From Sedimenticola sp. (GTDB lineage Bacteria > Pseudomonadota > Gammaproteobacteria > Chromatiales > Chromatiaceae): a stretch of 7,175 nucleotides of DNA. The DNA is taken from the NCBI GenBank assembly GCA_030619405.1, contig JAUXBK010000135.1, positions 1 to 7,175 of the forward strand. Direction: 5' to 3'. Below are positions 1-7,175 of the stretch, piece after piece. Position numbers and translations under genes: made by a program. The notes under the pieces were generated by a model. It was given only the letters and a program-made list of their open reading frames with translations. It was not told the DNA's origin and did not search any database. Position 1 is the stretch's first letter, and each line of letters begins with the position of its first letter.

Positions 1-2
1 CC

Positions 3-830
3 CGGGGCGATCTGCTGAAACGGACCCTTCAGAACAAGGGAAAACGAGCGACTGTCGCAAGGGCAGAACGGCAGAGTGCACCCGTTCGAACCGGTGGTCA
101 GCTGAGTACTGAAAACGGTCGCGGGCAGCAAGGTGCTCCCCTGAAGAAGGCCACGCTGGCAATGGGTGTGATGCGCTATATGTCATCTGCCAATACCGAT
201 GGCATAAAGAATGCCCGCAACATGATCGGTCGGATGAGTGACGACATGATCCAGAAACTGGTGAATACCAGGCGCTTCACCGTCATGGAACGGCGGGAGG
301 TCGACCAGATCCTCGATGAAAAGGCCTTCGATGCGGTAGCGTCCGGTGGTGATATCGAAGAGCGGCTGCGGGAACTGGAGGGGGCCGATTACCTGATCCA
401 CGGTGAGGTGGCCAATTTCTATATAAAGACCGTCAGTAAGAGGGTCCCTTACCTGGACAGAATAGAGTCGAAGACGACCGGTACGGTAGAGGGTATGTGC
501 CGCATCGTCGACGTGCACAGCGGCAGAGTGATCTCCGCCGAGAAGGTGCGTATCGATGAGGAAATCGATCTCCCTGAAGCCTATGTCGAGATCACCAGCA
601 GGCTCATGGACCGGTACACCACCAAAGCGGTGTCTCAGATCGTGGCCAGACTTTTTCCGATCAAAGTCCTGGGCGCTTCCGCGGATGGGACCGTCTATCT
701 CAACCGGGGGGTGGACGGGGGCTTGGAGAAAGGCACCCGCTTCGATGTGATGCGCTCGGGCGAGGAATTGATAGACCCAGATACCGGCCGCTCCTTCTTT
801 TATTATTCGTGGTCGCAGACAGTTTTCTGA
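3..830 (+). CDS. CsgG-like (CsgG/HfaB family) protein, 5' partial, with abnormal C-terminus
   Basis: The reading frame is open from the left edge (first full codon at 3), so the gene begins outside the window and about 275 residues are visible. The first ATG (162) is unlikely to be the start, because the opening strand of the CsgG-like domain (KATLAMGVMRYM) begins before it. The 45 or so residues ahead of it are a polar, basic, Gln/Gly/Arg-rich linker. Domain evidence is the family pattern RRFTVMERREVDQIL, then GADYLIHGEV, then a strand-rich stretch with a conserved-type IVDVHSGRVIS. A small C-terminal domain follows (IKVLGASADGTVYLNRGVDGGLEKGTRFDV...DPDTG). CsgG relatives form or assist outer-membrane secretion channels; whether this one does is inference, and no signal peptide is visible because the N-terminus is missing. 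After DPDTGRS the protein ends in an unfamiliar aromatic tail (FFYYSWSQTVF). Family assignment is fairly sure; the exact function is unknown. Confidence 0.72.
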   Translation, partial: RGDLLKRTLQNKGKRATVARAERQSAPVRTGGQLSTENGRGQQGAPLKKATLAMGVMRYMSSANTDGIKNARNMIGRMSDDMIQKLVNTRRFTVMERREVDQILDEKAFDAVASGGDIEERLRELEGADYLIHGEVANFYIKTVSKRVPYLDRIESKTTGTVEGMCRIVDVHSGRVISAEKVRIDEEIDLPEAYVEITSRLMDRYTTKAVSQIVARLFPIKVLGASADGTVYLNRGVDGGLEKGTRFDVMRSGEELIDPDTGRSFFYYSWSQTVF

Positions 831-854
831 ATACCTGAGTGGCGCGATGTTGCG

Positions 855-860
855 TATAAT
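855..860 (+). promoter_or_regulatory. candidate -10 box of a queF promoter
   Basis: A perfect TATAAT lies 39 bases upstream of the queF start, in the 69-base gap after the CsgG-like gene. No good -35 box is present at 16-18 bases spacing (the sequence there reads tacctg or similar), so this is only a candidate sigma70-type promoter. If real, queF is transcribed independently of the gene before it. A chance match cannot be excluded. Confidence 0.35.
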
Positions 861-899
861 CCAGCACCCATTCAAACCGATCCACGGGAACCATCGATC

Positions 900-1280
900 A
901 TGCCCAGCAAAGACCTGGAGACCTTTGAAAACCCGGAACCCTCGCGGGATTACACCATCCGCATCCGGGTCCCTGAGTTTACCTGTCTCTGCCCTAAGAC
1001 CGGCCAGCCGGATTTCGCTGAAATGACCATCGAATATGTTGCAGACCAGCTCTGCGTCGAGCTCAAGGCATTGAAGAATTACATCTGGTCGTTCCGCAAC
1101 GTGGGAACGTTCCATGAGGCGGTGACCAACCGGATACTGGATGACCTGGTGGCCGCCATCGCCCCGCGCTTCATGCGGCTGACCGCCGACTTCAATGTCC
1201 GCGGCGGCATCTACACCACGGTGGTGGCAGAGCATCGGGCCACCGGGTGGCAGTTACCGTCTCCCGTCGATCTGCCCTGA
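900..1280 (+). CDS. queF: NADPH-dependent 7-cyano-7-deazaguanine reductase (preQ0 reductase), type I
   Basis: QueF reduces the nitrile of preQ0 to the aminomethyl group of preQ1 using NADPH, the last free-base step of queuosine synthesis before insertion into tRNA; it is a cytosolic enzyme. The 126-residue product is the short, single-domain (Bacillus YkvM-like) form rather than the long two-domain E. coli form. The motif LCPKTGQPDF carries the nucleophilic Cys31 and, seven residues on, the general acid Asp38, matching the Cys55/Asp62 spacing of the Bacillus enzyme. The QueF signature is present as ELKALKNYIWSFRN (54-67), and the substrate-binding FHE (His72, Glu73) follows. No key residue is missing. 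The start is ATG with a GGGAA ribosome-binding site 9 bases upstream. It converges with prsT, 18 bases between stops. No preQ1 riboswitch is evident in the 69-base leader. Confidence 0.95.
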   Translation: MPSKDLETFENPEPSRDYTIRIRVPEFTCLCPKTGQPDFAEMTIEYVADQLCVELKALKNYIWSFRNVGTFHEAVTNRILDDLVAAIAPRFMRLTADFNVRGGIYTTVVAEHRATGWQLPSPVDLP

Positions 1281-1298
1281 CATTTTATAGCTGTCTGA

Positions 1299-4052
1299 TC
1301 AAAGCTCATCCAGCAATTCCGTGATCTGCTGGCGGAGGGGATTACCGGGGTTTTCTTTGACTATCCGCTGCAGTACCGCCCGAGCCTCCTGATCCCTTCC
1401 AGCCTTGTGGAGTGCATAGCCAACGTGATAACCGATCTCGGGGTTGCTCGGCGCCAGTACCAGCGCCTCCTGGAGGATCGGCAGCCCCTTTTCATGGTAA
1501 CCGTTGTTCACCAGTATCCAGCCGTAGGTGTCCGCCACTTCAGGACGCATCGGTTGCAGGCGATAGGCCGATTCACTCATCTGCTCTGCCCGCTTGTCCC
1601 CTTTCTCCTGATAGAGCCAGGCCAGGTTGTTGAGCACCATGACATTGTTGGGAACCGACTTCGAAACTTCTTCATACTGGCGGATCGCGTCGTCGTTTCG
1701 TTTCAGTGACAGCAGCATGCTGGCATAGATCGTCCGTGTGGCCGTATCACCCGGATTTTGTTTCAACCAGGTTTCGATTCGCCGGAGACCGTCGTCGGTC
1801 TTTCCTCGGGCCGCATCGATCTTGGCCAGCTGTATCGCCATCGCTGCCGTTGGCTGTATCGCGTAACCCTGACCGATGACTTCCGCCGCCTGATCAGTCT
1901 GACCTTTTGCGAGCAGTGCAGCACCTTCCAGCACATACCCTCTATTGCTCTTCGGGCGGCGCTTCTGCACCATTTTCGCGGTCTCCAGCACCGCATCGTT
2001 GTTACCGGCCTGAAGATCGAGAGCAGCAAGCATCAAAAGCGCCGGAACATAGTCGGGGTTGATCTGCAACGCCTGCCCCAGACTCTTCCTGGCGCCTTCC
2101 TTATCCTGTGTGGATATCCTGGCCCGTGCCAGCAACCCCAGGTTGGGTGCACTCTGGTTGAGGTCGACCAGACGTTCCAAGGTCCGCACCGCACTTCCGG
2201 GCTCGCCGGCAGCCAGCTGGGTGGCTCCCAGGGTGCGAAGTACCGGCTCCTGCCGAGGGAAAGAGGATGCCAGTTCATTCGCCGTACGCAACGCTTTGAG
2301 CGTTTCCCCATCCTTGAGAAAGGCCTGAGCCATCAGGAGCCCCGGCTTGCTTGAAGCGGGGTTCGCCGTCTGTGCCTTCTCCAGCCAACGGTACATGCCA
2401 GGGCGATCGCCCTGCTGTTCGGACACCAGTGCCATCCCGATCAGTGCACTGAGATTCTTCGGATCCTGCTGCAGCGCCTTTTCCAGATATCCCCGGGCAC
2501 TCTCCAGGCGTTTTCCGGAAATCTCCATTCGTGCCAGATTGATGGCGGCGGTAACGAATCCGGGGTCGAGTTGCAGCGCTTTTTCAAACCGTTGCCTGGC
2601 CTTTTTCGACTCTCCCGCAGATTGATAGGCGAGGCCGGTGAGATTGAAGGCGATCGGGTTGTCCGGCATCCGCTGTTCCAGCGATTGCCCTGCCTTTATC
2701 GCCTGTTCGGTCTCCCCCTTCCGCAGATAAGAGAGCACCAGCAACACATCGGCCTGGATCATATCCTGACCCAGATCGACAGCGGAGCGAGCCTCGTCGA
2801 CCGCCCCGCTGGCATCACCTTTGGCTAGAAGCCCGAGTGCCAGCTGTGTCCTCAAAGCTGCCAGATCAGGCGCCAACTCCACGGCCCTGGCAAGCATATC
2901 CGACCCCTCCTGGAAACGTCCCATCTTCAGATAAGTGTTGCCCAGCATAGCCAGCATCTGGGCATCATCGGGAGTCCCCTTTACAGCGGTCTCCAGTAGC
3001 GGGAGCGCCCGGTCAGGCTGACCCAGCTTCAATCTCGTTGCGGCCAACAGCTTGATGCTGGCGAGATCACCCGGCCTGGCGGAGTTGACCCGTGTCAGAT
3101 AATCGTCCGCCACCGCATACTGGCCCTGAAAATATTTGACAGCACCGTAGATCAACTGGCTCTGAGTGTGGTTGGGCAGTAACTGCAGTACCTTCTGTAC
3201 GCTCTCTTCGGCCGCATCGTATTTGCCTTGCTGAAAAGCGGAAACGGCCTTCAGATACAGCACGATAGGGCTATTGGGTACACGTTTCGACAACCGTTCT
3301 AGGTCCCTGTCTGCCGCCTCGAAATCTCTTTTCCCAAGATAGAGCGCTGTTCTTCCCAGCAGCGCCTGCAGGTTGGCCGGGTCGAGTTCCAGCGCCAGGT
3401 CGAAGTCGGCAAGTGCCTGTTCGGTCTGTTTCGACTGCCGCTCCAGCGCCCCTCTCAAGACCAGTGCCGGAACATTGTCCGGGTGTTTGCTCAAAACTCC
3501 GTTCAACAGGGCCAGCCCTTGTTCGCGGTCTCCGGTCGCCAGGGTCAGACGTGCCATACCCACCTCCGCCTCCTGGTGGTCTGGTTGTGCCGTCAACGCC
3601 TGTTGGAAGGATTCCCGCGCCTTCTCGAACTCCCGCTGGCTGAGGTAGGCCTTTCCCCTCAGGCTCAATACCGCTGCTTGAATCTCGCCCGGGAGTGTCG
3701 GGTCCGGCCGGATTTCATCGAGTATTTCGTTCAACTTGTTCTGCAGCAGATAGGCCTGACCCAATTCCACCAGCCAGCGCTCCGCGGGGGCTCGCAACTG
3801 TACCGCACGGCCGAACTCTTTCTCGGCGGCCGGCCCGTTTCCCTGCTCCAGGTAGATGCCTCCCAACAGCAAACGGGCCTCTGCATTGGCCGGATCTTCC
3901 TGCAGTGCATTCTTCAGCTGAATGACGGCAGCATTGGTATCACCCTTTTCGAGATAATTCTCCGCCTCGGAAAAATAACTCTGCGAGTCACCCGCCTGCG
4001 CCAGCGAAGCAAGGAAAAGCAGTGTCGAAAAAACAGCGATACCTGGTTTCAT
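1299..4052 (-). CDS. prsT: PrsT, TPR-repeat protein of the XrtA/PEP-CTERM system, cysteine-free
   Basis: The start chosen is ATG at 4052, giving 917 residues. An in-frame TTG at 4070 would add six residues, but it has no ribosome-binding site and would bury the signal peptide start. Residues 1-20 form a signal peptide: Lys2, a hydrophobic core IAVFSTLLFLASLA, then AQA before Gly21, a signal peptidase I site. The rest is an almost uninterrupted run of about 26 TPR units of about 34 residues, recognisable by recurring G-x-x-x-x-A cores and helix ends such as DPAN, DPKN and NPGD, to within some 15 residues of the C-terminus. Size and architecture match the family named PEP-CTERM system TPR-repeat lipoprotein (about 900 residues). 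No cysteine occurs anywhere, so the lipobox of that family is lacking. It is the last gene of the prsK-prsR-prsT set, 19 bases after prsR. It is expected in the periplasm as a protein-interaction scaffold; its precise role is unknown. Confidence 0.9.
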   Translation of the reverse strand: MKPGIAVFSTLLFLASLAQAGDSQSYFSEAENYLEKGDTNAAVIQLKNALQEDPANAEARLLLGGIYLEQGNGPAAEKEFGRAVQLRAPAERWLVELGQAYLLQNKLNEILDEIRPDPTLPGEIQAAVLSLRGKAYLSQREFEKARESFQQALTAQPDHQEAEVGMARLTLATGDREQGLALLNGVLSKHPDNVPALVLRGALERQSKQTEQALADFDLALELDPANLQALLGRTALYLGKRDFEAADRDLERLSKRVPNSPIVLYLKAVSAFQQGKYDAAEESVQKVLQLLPNHTQSQLIYGAVKYFQGQYAVADDYLTRVNSARPGDLASIKLLAATRLKLGQPDRALPLLETAVKGTPDDAQMLAMLGNTYLKMGRFQEGSDMLARAVELAPDLAALRTQLALGLLAKGDASGAVDEARSAVDLGQDMIQADVLLVLSYLRKGETEQAIKAGQSLEQRMPDNPIAFNLTGLAYQSAGESKKARQRFEKALQLDPGFVTAAINLARMEISGKRLESARGYLEKALQQDPKNLSALIGMALVSEQQGDRPGMYRWLEKAQTANPASSKPGLLMAQAFLKDGETLKALRTANELASSFPRQEPVLRTLGATQLAAGEPGSAVRTLERLVDLNQSAPNLGLLARARISTQDKEGARKSLGQALQINPDYVPALLMLAALDLQAGNNDAVLETAKMVQKRRPKSNRGYVLEGAALLAKGQTDQAAEVIGQGYAIQPTAAMAIQLAKIDAARGKTDDGLRRIETWLKQNPGDTATRTIYASMLLSLKRNDDAIRQYEEVSKSVPNNVMVLNNLAWLYQEKGDKRAEQMSESAYRLQPMRPEVADTYGWILVNNGYHEKGLPILQEALVLAPSNPEIGYHVGYALHKAGRDQEARAVLQRIVKENPGNPLRQQITELLDEL

Positions 4053-4064
4053 TACTGGGAATTG

Positions 4065-4068
4065 CTCC
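4065..4068 (-). promoter_or_regulatory. ribosome-binding site of prsT (GGAG)
   Basis: GGAG lies 12 bases upstream of the ATG at 4052, a somewhat long spacing, in the 19-base gap after the prsR stop. It also lies inside the first codons of the alternative TTG start at 4070, so it could not serve that start. This favours the ATG. Confidence 0.5.
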
Positions 4069-4071
4069 AAG

Positions 4072-5427
4072 TCAGGGGTTGATATTGAATTTACGCATCA
4101 TATTATAGAGCGTGGGCCGCGTTATACCCAATATCTCAGCAGTATGGGACACGTTGTTTTCAGCGTAACTCAAGGCGCGGATGATTGCCCTGTGCTCCGC
4201 TATCTCACGCACCTGGCGCAGGTTGAACGGCTCTTTTTCCAGCTTCACAGTCTCCATTTCCAGATCCTGCTCCGTGATTTGGGTACCATCCGCCATGATA
4301 ATCGCCCGTTTTATACGGTTTTCCAGCTCCCGCACATTGCCGGGCCACGCATACTGCTCGATCGATTCCAGTGCGAGTTGGGTAAAGCCTTTGATGGAGC
4401 GGTTCAACTGCTTGGCAAACTTCTGCAGAAACCAACGGGCCAGTACCACCGCATCACCCTGGCGCTCGCGCAACGCGGGAATTTTAATGGTCGCTTCATT
4501 GATCCGATAATAGAGATCCTCGCGAAATTCCCCTGCGGTGATCATATCGGGCAGGTTACGGTGGGTTGCACAGACGACACGTACGTCGACCGGGATCTCT
4601 TTTCTTCCACCAACCCGTTCGATCACCCGTTCCTGCAGGAAACGCAACAGCTTTGCCTGCAGGGACGGGGGCAAGTCACCCACTTCATCGAGAAACAGTA
4701 TCCCTTCCTGCGCCGTCTCGATCTTTCCCAGCGTGGTCTTGGCAGCACCGGTGAATGCCCCTTTTTCATAGCCGAACAGTTCACTTTCCAGCAGGTTTTC
4801 CGGTATAGCTGCACAGTTGATTGCGACCATATTTTTGTTGCTGCGGGAACTCAGCGCGTGCAAAGCCTTGACCAGCACCTCTTTACCGGTGCCGCTTTCT
4901 CCCAGAATCAGGGTGGAAACGTCCGTGGGCGCCAGTTTCTCCACCATCCTGCAGACCTGAAGCATCTCCGGGCTGGTGGCAATAACGCCTGCAAGAGGTG
5001 ACAACGTCTCCTGGGTGGCCAGTCGACGGTTTTCCTGCTCCAGCCCATGCAGTCGATGTGCCCGTTCCACCACCAGGGTCAGCAGATCCGGTTCGATCGG
5101 CTTCTCATAGAAATCGTAGGCGCCAAGACCGATTGCCCTTACTGCATTACTGACATCGTTGTGACCGGTTACCACGATTACCTTGGTATCCGGTGCCAGT
5201 GCGAGTATCTGTTCCAACGTGCTGAAACCTTCACTGACCCCTCCCGGGTCCGGTGGCAGTCCGAGGTCCAGTGTCACCACTGCCGGTTCCATGCGCCTGA
5301 GCTGGGTCAGTGCTGTTTCCCGATCCGTTGCCACCCCCACATCGTACCCTTCAAAGCTCCAGCGCAGCTGGCTTTGAAGTCCCGGGTCGTCTTCTACGAT
5401 CAGTAATTTTTTTGTTGGCTCGTTCAA
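4072..5427 (-). CDS. prsR: PrsR, sigma54-dependent response regulator of PEP-CTERM genes
   Basis: This is an NtrC-type activator of about 451 residues with three domains. The N-terminal receiver (about 7-120) has the acidic cluster EDD, the phospho-acceptor Asp54 in VVTLDLGLPPD, Thr86 and Lys108 (YEKP). The central AAA+ domain (about 145-370) has Walker A GESGTGKE (near 175), the sigma54-contact loop GAFTGA (near 222), Walker B ILFLDEVGD (near 242), the arginine-finger region FREDLYYR and WPGNVREL. The C-terminal Fis-type helix-turn-helix is SHTAEILGITRPTLYNMMRKF. The long LGLPPDPGGVSEGF loop and the overall order match the PEP-CTERM-box response regulator family. In Zoogloea, PrsK, PrsR and RpoN are known to control PEP-CTERM genes needed for floc formation. 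The start chosen is TTG at 5427, with GGAG 6 bases upstream; another TTG at 5439 has no good ribosome-binding site, and no ATG or GTG lies at the expected N-terminus. It follows prsK by 33 bases and should be its phosphorylation partner. Confidence 0.93.
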   Translation of the reverse strand: MNEPTKKLLIVEDDPGLQSQLRWSFEGYDVGVATDRETALTQLRRMEPAVVTLDLGLPPDPGGVSEGFSTLEQILALAPDTKVIVVTGHNDVSNAVRAIGLGAYDFYEKPIEPDLLTLVVERAHRLHGLEQENRRLATQETLSPLAGVIATSPEMLQVCRMVEKLAPTDVSTLILGESGTGKEVLVKALHALSSRSNKNMVAINCAAIPENLLESELFGYEKGAFTGAAKTTLGKIETAQEGILFLDEVGDLPPSLQAKLLRFLQERVIERVGGRKEIPVDVRVVCATHRNLPDMITAGEFREDLYYRINEATIKIPALRERQGDAVVLARWFLQKFAKQLNRSIKGFTQLALESIEQYAWPGNVRELENRIKRAIIMADGTQITEQDLEMETVKLEKEPFNLRQVREIAEHRAIIRALSYAENNVSHTAEILGITRPTLYNMMRKFNINP

Positions 5428-5433
5428 CTGCCA

Positions 5434-5437
5434 CTCC
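5434..5437 (-). promoter_or_regulatory. ribosome-binding site deciding the prsR TTG start (GGAG)
   Basis: GGAG lies 6 bases before the TTG at 5427, an ideal spacing. It overlaps the codons after the competing TTG at 5439, which itself is preceded by a weak sequence (acagaaacagg). This is the main reason for choosing the shorter protein, which begins M-N-E-P-T-K-K just before the receiver domain. Confidence 0.6.
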
Positions 5438-5460
5438 AACCTGTTTCTGTTCTGGGGAAT

Positions 5461-7175
5461 TCAATCAAGCGTATCGGCCTCAGGCAGTAAAATCTTGAAT
5501 ATCGTACCTTTGCCCGGGGTACTCGAAACCAGTAACCTGCCACCAATGGCCTGGACGAACTCTTTTGACTCGTAGGCACCTATACCCATACCGGTCAAAC
5601 CCTTGGTGGAATCGAAGGGACGGAACAGGCGTTCGCGGATAAACTGCTCGTCCATACCCGTGCCCGTATCCCTGACCTCCACCACCGCCTCACCATTCTC
5701 CAATCGCAGTGCCACCCGTACCTCACCCGAGTCTGCGGTTGCATCCTGAGCATTCTGTATCACATGACCAATGACCGCCTCCAGCCTGTCCGGGTCGGCA
5801 TAGACCCGGATCTCTCCAGCATCGATTTCGAGAACGGGCAGAGGTCTTTGAGTCGACTTCGATGCCACTGCACTCTTCAGCAGACCACTCAATTCCACCC
5901 GTTTGCGCCGGTCATCAGGGGTAGCGCTGCGCAGATGGGCCATCAGCCTGTTCATCTTCTTGACCGCGTTGTCGATGGTCTGAATGGCGTCATCGATGAA
6001 CTCCGGATTGTTCCGATGTCGCTCTGCGTTTCTTACCACCAGTGAAAGCTGGGCGATCAGGTTCTTGAGGTCGTGTACTACGAACGCGGAAAGCCGGTTG
6101 AATCCCTCGAACTGTTTTGCCTCTGCCAGCGCTTCCGCCGTCTTGTAGAGGGTGATGTAACTTGCCGCCTGACGGCCGGCCGTTTTCAGCAGGTCGAGAT
6201 TCTCCCAGTTGAGCTTGATCCTGGCCCGGGGGTTGGTCAGCAGCACGAAACCGGTAACCTCTTCATCATGGATCAATGGCACCACCAGCCAGCCTCCCTC
6301 TATGGCCGTCAGCCACCCGGGAACTTCCAGCTCACCGTAGGGTTCCGGGCTGTTCTGGTAATCCTTCAGATTGACTATCCACTTTGTCTGTTTCAGAAAG
6401 GTGGTCAGGGAGGAGAGCCCCGGATCGCCCTCCACCTCAGGGAAGGGCTGATTTCGCTGGGCAGCCAATTGACAGCCACCTCTGTCCGAACAGAGCCAGA
6501 GTATCCCCCCGCCACTGTCGACGATCTCCCCCAGTGCCCAGATCACCCGCTCCAGCAACGGGGTATCCGTATCCTGACCCGTCAGCAGGCCTATCAGACG
6601 CAACCACTCTTCCCGGTAGTCGTAACGGTAGTTGAAAAAGTGCTTGTTGAAAAAGACCCGGGCCTGGGCCCTGACCTGCCCTGAAAACAGCAATGTTGTC
6701 AGCACCATGACGGCGGCAAACAGAAAGGTGATCTGCAGCACCGCGCCCCACTCGCCACCATACAGCTTTATGTAATAGCCGGCAAAGGCCATCAGCAGCA
6801 TGTAGATGCCAGCGCTGAGGAGTGTGGTGGTGTGGAACACCACCCGTCTGGAGACGAAGAGATCGAGAGACCAGTCCGGATTCCGGACGGCAGAGACTGC
6901 CAGCAGGGGAACGATGAGGGTGTTTATTCCTCCTCGGGCATACCAGAGGTCGGCATCGATGCGTTTGAACAGAAGGGCGTCGGAAAAGAGATAGAAATCG
7001 AAGGCGAACATACCGCCCAGTCCGAGGCAGAGATACTTGATAGACCAGCGCTGTTCCGGCAGGGTATTGCGGTATACCTGCTCTATCATCATCATTCCAG
7101 CCACCGCCACCACGACCTGCCCCAGGTAGCGAAGATCCACAAAAATCACCAGGGGAACCAGGTCGTCCGGAAATA
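5461..7175 (-). CDS. prsK: PrsK, membrane sensor histidine kinase of the XrtA/PEP-CTERM system, 5' partial
   Basis: The frame stays open to the right edge, so the N-terminus is outside the window. The GTG at 7149 is an internal valine inside a hydrophobic segment, not the start. About 570 residues are visible of a family of roughly 680-700. Counting from that valine, hydrophobic segments lie near 2-21, 40-62, 74-88, 104-127 and 135-156. A GAF-like sensory region spans about 180-335, then the dimerisation/phosphoacceptor helix FVVHDLKNLIAQL with His359. The ATPase domain follows: N box VIGHVIQNAQDA (Asn466), G1 box RDTGTGMD (494-498) and G2 region LTGMGIG (518-524), ending GKGTIFKILLP. All catalytic boxes are intact. 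It is the first visible gene of the prsK-prsR-prsT set and should phosphorylate PrsR. The signal it senses is unknown. Confidence 0.92.
   Translation of the reverse strand, partial: FPDDLVPLVIFVDLRYLGQVVVAVAGMMMIEQVYRNTLPEQRWSIKYLCLGLGGMFAFDFYLFSDALLFKRIDADLWYARGGINTLIVPLLAVSAVRNPDWSLDLFVSRRVVFHTTTLLSAGIYMLLMAFAGYYIKLYGGEWGAVLQITFLFAAVMVLTTLLFSGQVRAQARVFFNKHFFNYRYDYREEWLRLIGLLTGQDTDTPLLERVIWALGEIVDSGGGILWLCSDRGGCQLAAQRNQPFPEVEGDPGLSSLTTFLKQTKWIVNLKDYQNSPEPYGELEVPGWLTAIEGGWLVVPLIHDEEVTGFVLLTNPRARIKLNWENLDLLKTAGRQAASYITLYKTAEALAEAKQFEGFNRLSAFVVHDLKNLIAQLSLVVRNAERHRNNPEFIDDAIQTIDNAVKKMNRLMAHLRSATPDDRRKRVELSGLLKSAVASKSTQRPLPVLEIDAGEIRVYADPDRLEAVIGHVIQNAQDATADSGEVRVALRLENGEAVVEVRDTGTGMDEQFIRERLFRPFDSTKGLTGMGIGAYESKEFVQAIGGRLLVSSTPGKGTIFKILLPEADTLD

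Noticed and set aside
150..175. TGGCA...TGATGC as a sigma54 promoter
   Set aside because: The spacing between the GG and GC elements is wrong for a -24/-12 promoter and the site lies inside coding sequence.
162..830. ATG at 162 as the true start of the CsgG-like gene
   Set aside because: The frame is open to the window edge, the first strand of the domain begins upstream of this ATG, and no convincing ribosome-binding site precedes it.
183..1235. 350-codon minus-strand open frame across the CsgG-like gene and queF
   Set aside because: It is antisense to two genes with clear family motifs, spans the gap between them, and its translation (His/Asp/Gly/Arg-rich) shows no domain I recognise; a shadow of GC-rich coding bias.
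1239..1251. GCCAC-CGG-GTGGC hairpin near the end of queF as a terminator
   Set aside because: The stem is only 5 bp, lies inside the queF coding region and is followed by no T-run on either strand.
1758..2354. 198-codon plus-strand open frame inside prsT
   Set aside because: It lies opposite conserved TPR repeats; long shadow frames are expected there and no motif or ribosome-binding site supports it.
1299..4052. TPR repeats as a DNA repeat array
   Set aside because: The periodicity of about 34 residues is at protein level; the nucleotide units are too diverged to be recent tandem duplications.
4144..5001. 285-codon plus-strand open frame inside prsR
   Set aside because: It lies opposite the AAA+ domain, whose motifs are all intact on the minus strand; the plus-strand translation has no recognisable pattern.

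Overview
The window looks like chromosomal DNA from a moderately GC-rich Gram-negative bacterium, most likely a gammaproteobacterium or betaproteobacterium. The evidence is a complete or near-complete prsK-prsR-prsT set, a gene trio known from Gram-negative bacteria that carry the XrtA exosortase/PEP-CTERM protein-sorting system, next to a single-domain (type I) QueF. I cannot fix the genus from the sequence.

Layout. On the plus strand, positions 3-830 hold the 3' part of a CsgG-like outer-membrane/periplasmic protein gene whose start lies beyond the left edge. After a 69-base gap with a perfect TATAAT comes queF (900-1280), the last enzyme of preQ1 synthesis for the tRNA base queuosine. The rest of the window is on the minus strand and converges on queF with only 18 bases between the stop codons. 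Read in transcription order from the right edge it holds prsK (membrane sensor kinase, 5' end outside the window), prsR (sigma54-dependent response regulator) and prsT (giant TPR-repeat exported protein). The gaps are 33 and 19 bases, so the three genes look like one operon.

How the genes work together. PrsK should sense an unknown signal through its membrane and GAF-like regions, autophosphorylate on His, and pass the phosphate to Asp of PrsR. PrsR should then activate RNA polymerase-sigma54 at promoters of PEP-CTERM protein genes. PrsT is a periplasmic TPR scaffold of unknown biochemical role that occurs with this system. The exosortase itself, the EPS biosynthesis genes and the PEP-CTERM substrates are not in the window.

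The main points of interest are that PrsT has no cysteine at all, so the lipid anchor that names its family is impossible here; that the CsgG-like protein has an abnormal, apparently truncated C-terminus; and that prsR appears to start at TTG. I saw no tRNA, rRNA, CRISPR array, insertion sequence or long repeat, and no gene-free stretch longer than about 70 bases.
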